In this document: positions 1 through 4,342 of the stretch, one piece after another
Numbering within the stretch: the first letter of the stretch is position 1
Layout of the letters: every line of letters starts with the position of its first letter
Assembly (NCBI GenBank): GCA_044870185.1
Contig: JBIOYL010000421.1
Location: 1-10,964, forward strand
DNA from: JBIOYL01 sp044870185
Lineage (GTDB): Bacteria; Actinomycetota; CALGFH01
Direction: 5' to 3'
Length of the DNA stretch: 10,964 nucleotides
The notes under the pieces: model-generated
Told to the model about the DNA's origin: nothing
The model's input: the letters and a program-made list of their open reading frames with translations, nothing else
The model's database searches: none
Translations under genes and position numbers: made by a program

Positions 1-884
1 GATCCACCCGGCTCGCGGCTGAACAGGAATGCATCGGCCCGCAGCGTGCTTCCCAGCTCGTCGGCCGTTCGCTGCATCTGCGCCAGGTGGGCCCGGAGCA
101 GCTCCACCGTCCGGGCGTCCAGGGCGAGGCGGCGCTTGCTGCGAGTCTTGGTCGCCTTCTCGATGAGGGGCTCGCCGGGCACGTAGACCACGCCACGCTC
201 GAGCAAGACCTCGCCGCGTTCCAGGTCGATGGCCCGCCAGCGCAGCCCACAGAGCTCCCCGCGGCGAGCGCCCAGCACGACCGCCAGGCGCAGGAACAGG
301 CCGAAGCGCAGCTCGCGCTCCAGCGCCACGGCCAGCAGCCTGCTCACCTGCGCTACGGGCGGCGGCGTCACCTCGCTGCTCGGCAGGGAGGGGGGCGTGG
401 CCAGCCGCGCGGGGTTGTGGCTGATCCATCCCCAGGCGACCGCCTGCTTGAGCGCACCGGACAGCACCGTATGCACACTGCGGACCTGGCTGGTGGACAG
501 GGGCTTGCCATCGCCGCGGCCGCGCTTGCGCAGCTCGGCGTAGAAGCGGTCGAGGGTCTCCGCGTCCAGCCGACGCACGGGCAGGTTCCCGAGCGCGGGG
601 ACGATGCGCCGGTTGATCTGGAGGCGGTAGTCCTCCAGCGTGGTGGGGGAGATCTCCTTGACGCCCTGGCGCCACTCCAGCCAGCGCTCCAGCAGGTCGG
701 CCACGGTGCGCGCCGCGGTGGCCCGATGCCGACCCTCGGCCACCTTCGCCTTCAACTGCGCCTCAAGGCGCTCGGCCTCACGCTTGGTGGTGGCGCGGCC
801 GTACTCGCGGCGCTCTTGTCCGGTGAGCGGGTCACGGCCGGCGTAGACCTTGACCTGCCAGTAGTGTCCGCGGTTGCGGATCAT
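1..884 (-). CDS. Tyrosine recombinase / phage-type integrase, 3' end off the window
   Basis: The protein is a site-specific DNA recombinase that would integrate and excise a mobile element. 294 residues are visible. An N-terminal basic/beta segment (about 1-55, with a YWQVKVYAGRDP stretch typical of the arm-binding AP2-like domain) is followed by a helical core-binding (SAM-like) domain (about 60-160, TTLEDYRLQI...RRIVPALG) and the start of the catalytic domain. The catalytic Arg is in GARRGELCGLRW (R207), and the beta-hairpin Lys is in TKTRSKRRL (about K246). The window ends before the HxxR and Tyr motifs, so activity cannot be judged. The ATG at 884 is chosen because it is preceded by AAGAGGA at 892-898 and the frame has a TGA upstream with no earlier start. 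The gene lies just 3' of, and in the same direction as, the selenocysteine tRNA gene, the usual position for an element integrated in a tRNA gene. Confidence 0.93.
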   Translation of the reverse strand, partial: MIRNRGHYWQVKVYAGRDPLTGQERREYGRATTKREAERLEAQLKAKVAEGRHRATAARTVADLLERWLEWRQGVKEISPTTLEDYRLQINRRIVPALGNLPVRRLDAETLDRFYAELRKRGRGDGKPLSTSQVRSVHTVLSGALKQAVAWGWISHNPARLATPPSLPSSEVTPPPVAQVSRLLAVALERELRFGLFLRLAVVLGARRGELCGLRWRAIDLERGEVLLERGVVYVPGEPLIEKATKTRSKRRLALDARTVELLRAHLAQMQRTADELGSTLRADAFLFSREPGG

Positions 885-919
885 GTGCTTGTCCTCTTGG
901 ACATCCAGGATAAGTAGAA

Positions 920-942
920 CGGTGCCAGAGTCGGTGCCAGAG
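920..942. repeat. 11-bp tandem direct repeat upstream of the integrase
   Basis: CGGTGCCAGAG occurs twice with a 12-bp period (920-930 and 932-942), between the tRNA gene and the integrase start. Short direct repeats between an att core and int are often arm-type binding sites for the integrase or an excisionase. That role is inferred from position only. Confidence 0.5.
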
Positions 943-974
943 AGGCAAGCAAGTCAAGCAGCGTCACTTGAATC

Positions 975-994
975 GAGCAGCATCAGACCTGCTC
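975..994. repeat. 6-bp inverted repeat between selC and the integrase
   Basis: GAGCAG (975-980) and CTGCTC (989-994) form a perfect inverted repeat with an 8-base loop, starting 3 bases beyond the tRNA discriminator base. It could be a weak terminator for the tRNA transcript or part of the recombination site. There is no T-tract on the minus strand, so a classical rho-independent terminator is doubtful. Confidence 0.35.
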
Positions 995-996
995 AG

Positions 997-1021
997 CGGA
1001 GGCGGACGGGAATCGAACCCG
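997..1021 (-). other. Putative attachment-site core in the tRNA 3' end
   Basis: This stretch covers the T arm and 3' acceptor strand of the selenocysteine tRNA. Integrases next to tRNA genes normally recombine in this part and carry an identical copy on the element so that the tRNA stays intact. The integrase lies on the 3' side, so this would be the tRNA-proximal end of the element. The matching second copy is not in the window, so the exact core and its limits are inferred. Confidence 0.4.
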
Positions 1022-1088
1022 CCAGGCCGGGGTCGCCGGCCTCACCGGTTTTGAAGACCGGGGCAGCCACCAGGCCACGGACGCCTCC
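997..1088 (-). tRNA. selC: tRNA-Sec (anticodon TCA), selenocysteine tRNA
   Basis: This is a 92-nt tRNA that decodes UGA as selenocysteine together with SelB and a SECIS element. Read on the minus strand it has a long acceptor arm (GGAGGCG pairs with CGCCTCC), a 6-bp D stem GTGGCC/GGCTGC with a short TGGT loop, and the anticodon stem-loop CCGGT-CTTCAAA-ACCGG giving TCA. A 7-bp variable arm (AGGCCGG/CCGGCCT) and the T arm GCGGG-TTCGATT-CCCGT follow. The extended D stem, long variable arm and extra-long acceptor separate it from tRNA-Ser and suppressor tRNAs. The eighth acceptor pair is T against C rather than a Watson-Crick pair. The discriminator base is G, and CCA is not encoded. No selA, selB or selD is in the window. 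Confidence 0.93.
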
Positions 1089-1096
1089 AACCAAGG

Positions 1097-1102
1097 ATTG
1101 TA
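1097..1102 (-). promoter_or_regulatory. -10 box of the tRNA-Sec promoter
   Basis: TACAAT on the minus strand lies 8 bases upstream of the first tRNA base and matches the sigma70 consensus at 5 of 6 positions. No convincing -35 box is found at the usual distance, so the assignment rests on the -10 match and its position. Confidence 0.5.
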
Positions 1103-1267
1103 GCCACAGCGGTCGATCGTTGATCGCGTTGGACAGCAGGTGGTCGCGGTCAGGCCCCGTAAGGGCACCGACTGGCCCGAGCGTCATGTCCCGGAGACGT
1201 TGACGGCGACCTTGCCAGGGCCTCCGGGCGGGCGGTGAAGGCGGTGCGCTCGTGGCCGCCTGGCCGC

Positions 1268-2500
1268 TCACGCCGATGGCTGGCGCAGCGCCGTCGCGGT
1301 GACCGGGGTGTCCCAGTCGAGATGATGCTGGTGCATCCATGCCATGGACTTCTCGGTGACCAGCAGCTTGAACACGACCGGCAGCAGCAGGTCGCGCACC
1401 ACCCGGCCGACCGGCCCGGGGGTCTTGGCGCTGCTGCTGCGCGCCCCCTGGGCGACGATGCGTTCCACCCGGCGGCGGCGGAGCCGCTCGTAGGCGGCCA
1501 GCGCCTGGGGGAGGTCGTGCAGGTCGCGCAGGCACTTGGCCAGCACCACGGCGTCCTCGGCGGCCATGGAGGCGCCCTGCCCTGAGCTTGGCGAGGGGGC
1601 GTGCGCCGCGTCGCCGATGATGACCATCGGGCCCTTGTGCCAGGTCGGCACCCGTGGCAGGTCGTGGGTGTTGTCGGCGGCCAGCTCGAGGGTGCCGTCG
1701 GCGATGAGCTGCGTCACCGGGCCGTGGTCGTCGGCGAACCAGTCGATGAGCTGCCGCTGCCACTGCCCGGTGGTGGTGGCGGCACGCTCGTCGCTGCCGA
1801 CCTTGGGGCGGGGCAGGTTGGCGAACCAGACGGTCCCGCCGGCAGGGTCGAGCACGTAGCCGAAGAAGGCGCGCTTGCCGAAGATCATGTACCACGTGCC
1901 GGGCTCGGCACCGGCGGCCGCCGCGTGGGTGTAGCCGCCGAAGTTGACCAGGCCGACGTAGCGGCCCTCGGGGGCGGCGGGATCGATGATCCGGCGGGTG
2001 GCCGAGTGGACGCCGTCGGCGCCGACCAGCAGGTCCCCGGTCGCGGTGGTGCCGTCGGCGAAGCGGGCGACCATACCGCCGTCCGGGGTCGCCGCGGCGT
2101 CGACCAGCCGCTTGCCGAACTGGACGGGGATGCCGCGGCCGGCTGCCTCGGCGTGCAGCGCCCGGTACAGCCGCGTGCGCTTGATGGTGTGGCTGGTGGT
2201 CCCGTCCGCCAGCGTCCCGCCGTTGGAGACGGCGCCAAGCCGCCTGCCCGAGCTGGCAAGCAGCACGTTGGTGGGGGTGGGAAAGCCGGCGTGAAGCACC
2301 GGGGCGTCGGCGCCGATCGCGCGCAGCGCGTCCAGGCCGTTGGTCGCCACGGTGAGGTAGGAGCCGACCTCGGCGTCTGCGGTGGTCTGGGCGTGCGCCT
2401 CGTAGACGACCGCGTCGATGCCGGCGCGCTGCAGCGCCATTGCGGTCACCGGACCGGCGATGCCGCCGCCGATGACCAGGACGGTACGGATGCGGGTCAT
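1268..2500 (-). CDS. FAD-dependent monooxygenase (PHBH/UbiH-like class A flavoprotein)
   Basis: A 410-residue, probably cytosolic flavoprotein expected to use NAD(P)H and O2 to hydroxylate or epoxidise an aromatic or similar substrate. The three FAD signatures of the family are present: the dinucleotide-binding motif GGGIAG (11-16) in a beta-alpha-beta fold, the DG motif GADGVHSATRR (160-170), and the GD motif IGDAAHAPSPSSGQG (295-309). A basic C-terminal helix (RRRRVERIV) and a hydrophobic tail follow. The ATG at 2500 is preferred over the upstream in-frame ATG at 2563 because it begins right before the FAD motif and overlaps the stop of the padR gene as ATGA, implying translational coupling. 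The PadR partner suggests induction by a small phenolic or antibiotic-like compound. The true substrate cannot be read from sequence; antibiotic-inactivating monooxygenases belong to the same superfamily. Confidence 0.9.
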   Translation of the reverse strand: MTRIRTVLVIGGGIAGPVTAMALQRAGIDAVVYEAHAQTTADAEVGSYLTVATNGLDALRAIGADAPVLHAGFPTPTNVLLASSGRRLGAVSNGGTLADGTTSHTIKRTRLYRALHAEAAGRGIPVQFGKRLVDAAATPDGGMVARFADGTTATGDLLVGADGVHSATRRIIDPAAPEGRYVGLVNFGGYTHAAAAGAEPGTWYMIFGKRAFFGYVLDPAGGTVWFANLPRPKVGSDERAATTTGQWQRQLIDWFADDHGPVTQLIADGTLELAADNTHDLPRVPTWHKGPMVIIGDAAHAPSPSSGQGASMAAEDAVVLAKCLRDLHDLPQALAAYERLRRRRVERIVAQGARSSSAKTPGPVGRVVRDLLLPVVFKLLVTEKSMAWMHQHHLDWDTPVTATALRQPSA

Positions 2501-3135
2501 GACTGCCACCTTTGGCTGTCGTGGGAGTCGGTGCCGGCGGGCTCGCCGTGGAGCTCGGCCCACGGCCCGCCCCAGCCGGACTTGGGGTCGGTGATCTGTT
2601 GGATGAAGCGCTCGACGAACGCCGACTCGGCGTCCAGCAGCGCGAGCCGGTAGTCCTCCTCGACCAGGAACAGCGGATGCACGCCTTGGGCCAGCGTTTG
2701 GTCGATCAGGCCGCGGATCTCGGCGCGCTGGCTGGCCAGCCGGCCAAGCCGCCTGCCCAGCAGCTCGACGACCTCGTCCGGTCGCAGCGTGGCGATCAGC
2801 GACAGCGCGGCCACGAACTGCGGGTACTCGTGCTGGGGCACCTCCACCAGCTCCCGCAGCCAGTCGCGCAGCTCCTGCCGTCCGGCGTCGGTGAGCGCGT
2901 ACACGGTGCGTTCCGGGCGCTGGCCGGCGCGCGTGGTCTCCTGCACCACGATGAAGCCCGCCTTGGCCAGCTGCCCGATCACCATGTACAGCGAGCCCTG
3001 GTTGAACTTGATGCTGCGCGCGTCGCCGTGCTCGCGCAGCGTCCGACCCAGCTCGTAGGGGTGCATGGGGCGTTGGGTCAGATAGGCCAGCACGGCCAAC
3101 GCCAACAGGTTGCCGACCTTGCGCTGCTTGGCCAC
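2497..3135 (-). CDS. PadR-family transcriptional regulator
   Basis: A 212-residue DNA-binding repressor. The N-terminal winged helix (about 8-85) has the family pattern: LLALAVLAYLTQRPMHPYEL, then FNQGSLYMVIGQLAKAGFI and RTVYALTDAGRQEL. A C-terminal helical dimerisation domain (about 95-190, AESAFVERFIQQ) has the length of the PadR C-terminal domain (Vir/PadR_C). The start is GTG at 3135, preceded by GGAGGA at about five bases; no better start lies nearby. The gene is first in an operon with the FAD monooxygenase and ends inside that gene's ATG. Members of this family usually repress their own operon and release DNA when a small ligand binds. A palindrome within the promoter just upstream fits autorepression. 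Confidence 0.92.
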   Translation of the reverse strand: MAKQRKVGNLLALAVLAYLTQRPMHPYELGRTLREHGDARSIKFNQGSLYMVIGQLAKAGFIVVQETTRAGQRPERTVYALTDAGRQELRDWLRELVEVPQHEYPQFVAALSLIATLRPDEVVELLGRRLGRLASQRAEIRGLIDQTLAQGVHPLFLVEEDYRLALLDAESAFVERFIQQITDPKSGWGGPWAELHGEPAGTDSHDSQRWQS

Positions 3136-3169
3136 CGGTCCTCCGTCGCCACGCTATTAGTCAGTAGCA

Positions 3170-3198
3170 AGTATCCAGCATCAACTACTTGATGTCAA
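3170..3198 (-). promoter_or_regulatory. Sigma70-type promoter of the padR-monooxygenase operon
   Basis: On the minus strand the -35 box TTGACA (3193-3198, full match) is separated by exactly 17 bases from the -10 box GATACT (3170-3175, 4 of 6). The -10 box lies about 35 bases upstream of the GTG start. It is the strongest promoter match in the window. Confidence 0.75.
3179..3194. promoter_or_regulatory. Palindromic operator inside the padR promoter spacer
   Basis: CATCAAGTAGTTGATG on the minus strand is a perfect 6+4+6 inverted repeat occupying the spacer and the edge of the -35 box. Two near-identical 10-mers, AGTATCCAGC (3170-3179) and ACTATCCAGC (3198-3207), flank it. A bound dimer here would block RNA polymerase. 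Binding by the adjacent PadR is inferred from position. Confidence 0.6.
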
Positions 3199-3237
3199 CT
3201 ATCCAGCTGACACCTGTCCGGGTCCCGGCATGCGCCG

Positions 3238-3367
3238 ATTCGAGCAGCGGGCACCGAACCCGCCGGTGGCCGGACCCAGGCCATGGCGGCGCTGCTCGAC
3301 CGGCCACCCGCCGACGGCGATCCTGGCCACCGGCGACCTGCTCGCGATCGGCTCGATCGCCGCGTCC
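3238..3367 (+). pseudogene. Remnant of a LacI-family regulator ligand-binding domain, frame-broken
   Basis: Two adjoining reading frames together resemble the C-terminal part of LacI-family sensor domains. The first (3238-3303) reads GTEPAGGRTQAMAALLDR, like the family's G-x-A-M-x-x-L-L segment. The second (from 3305) reads PPTAILATGDLLAIGSIAA, like the family's PTAIxAxNDxxAxGxxxA. The shift falls at about 3303-3305, and no start, HTH domain or C-terminal continuation is found. It lies in the roughly 420-bp gap between the padR promoter and ppk2; the remainder of that gap (3370-3545) shows no gene. The match rests on a short segment recognised by eye. Confidence 0.4.
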
Positions 3368-3463
3368 ACGCCTCAGGGCCCACGGCCAGAGAAACGACAC
3401 GAGTGCCCCGGCGGCGTACGCCGGATCGCGGGCTGCCGATCCGACCGCCGCCGGATTCAGGTC

Positions 3464-3492
3464 TTGGCCGCGCACGATGCGCATGGTACGAC
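3464..3492 (+). promoter_or_regulatory. Possible promoter of ppk2-ctpE
   Basis: TTGGCC (3464-3469) and TACGAC (3487-3492) are 17 bases apart and lie about 70 bases upstream of the ppk2 start. The -35 half is partial and the -10 lacks the final T, so the match is weak in GC-rich DNA. Confidence 0.25.
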
Positions 3493-3559
3493 GCGGGGAG
3501 CAGCTGCCGACCCATCGTCGACCGCAAGGCCGAGGCGGCCTCGTCGGAGGAGCGTGCCG

Positions 3560-4333
3560 ATGGAAACCAAGCTCTACCGGAAGGAGCTCGTCCGGCTTCA
3601 GATCGAGCTGGCCAAGATGCAGCTCTGGGTCCAGCACAGCGGCGCCAAGGTCGTGGTGATCTTCGAGGGTCGCGACGCGGCCGGCAAGGGTGGCACGATC
3701 AAGCGGATCACGGAGAACCTGAACCCGCGCGTGTGCCGGGTCGTCGCCCTGCCTGCCCCGACCGAGCGCGAGCGGACCCAGTGGTACTTCCAGCGCTACG
3801 CGGCCCATCTGCCGGCCGCCGGCGAGATCGTGCTGTTCGACCGGAGCTGGTACAACCGCGCCGGCGTCGAGCGCGTGATGGGGTTTTGCACCGAAGACGA
3901 ATACCAGGAGTTCCTCCGCTCGTGCCCGGAGTTCGAGCGCATGCTCATCCGCTCGGACATTCGCCTGATCAAGTACTGGTTCTCGGTGAGCGAGGCCGAG
4001 CAGGAGCGGCGCTTCAAGTCACGCCTCGCCGACCCCACCCGGCGCTGGAAGCTCAGCCCGATGGACCTCAAGTCGCGCGAGCTCTGGGTCGAGTACTCCC
4101 GGGCGAAGGACGAGATGTTCGCGTACACCGACGTCAAGCAGAGCCCGTGGTACGTGGTCGAGTCCGACGACAAGCAGGCCGCCCGGCTCAACTGCATCCA
4201 CCACCTGCTGAGCCTGATCCCCTACGAGGAGGTCCAGCAGGAGCATCTGAAGCTGCCGCCGCGGCCGAGCGCCAAGGGCTACATCCGGCCGCCGCTGTCC
4301 GACCAGACGCTGGTGCCGACGGTGTACAGCTGA
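3560..4333 (+). CDS. ppk2: Polyphosphate kinase 2 (PPK2 family)
   Basis: A 257-residue cytosolic kinase that transfers phosphate between inorganic polyphosphate and nucleoside di- or monophosphates, usually running towards ATP/GTP formation from polyP. The fold is P-loop NTPase: Walker A GRDAAGKGG (37-45), Walker B region IVLFDRSWYNRAGVERVMGF (90-109), and the basic lid RRFKSRLADPTRRWKLSPMD (150-169). The sequence METKLYRKEL...QIELAKMQ and the single-domain length match the common class I-like bacterial enzymes, but the exact class (ADP versus AMP acceptor) is not settled here. The ATG at 3560 has GGAGGA at 3546-3551. The reading frame stays open upstream to 3230, but that part shows no PPK2 homology. 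The P-type ATPase gene starts 9 bp after the stop, so the two are probably co-transcribed. Confidence 0.95.
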   Translation: METKLYRKELVRLQIELAKMQLWVQHSGAKVVVIFEGRDAAGKGGTIKRITENLNPRVCRVVALPAPTERERTQWYFQRYAAHLPAAGEIVLFDRSWYNRAGVERVMGFCTEDEYQEFLRSCPEFERMLIRSDIRLIKYWFSVSEAEQERRFKSRLADPTRRWKLSPMDLKSRELWVEYSRAKDEMFAYTDVKQSPWYVVESDDKQAARLNCIHHLLSLIPYEEVQQEHLKLPPRPSAKGYIRPPLSDQTLVPTVYS

Positions 4334-4342
4334 GCGAGCGCC

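Noticed and set aside
87..917. Long plus-strand open frame opposite the integrase
   Set aside because: It is antisense to a protein with clear recombinase motifs, and its own translation is low-complexity without family features; GC-rich third positions create such frames.
1089..1267. Gene in the gap between tRNA-Sec and the monooxygenase
   Set aside because: There is no frame with a start, ribosome site and plausible protein; only the tRNA -10 box is supportable.
993..1895. Minus-strand open frame covering the tRNA-Sec gene and part of the monooxygenase
   Set aside because: It runs through a tRNA gene and is out of frame with the flavoprotein; the Arg/Pro/Ala-rich translation is typical of a shadow frame.
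3230..3559. N-terminal extension of PPK2 to 3230
   Set aside because: The frame is open but the extra residues show no PPK2 similarity, and ATG 3560 has a well-spaced GGAGGA. Part of the extension instead matches a LacI-type fragment.
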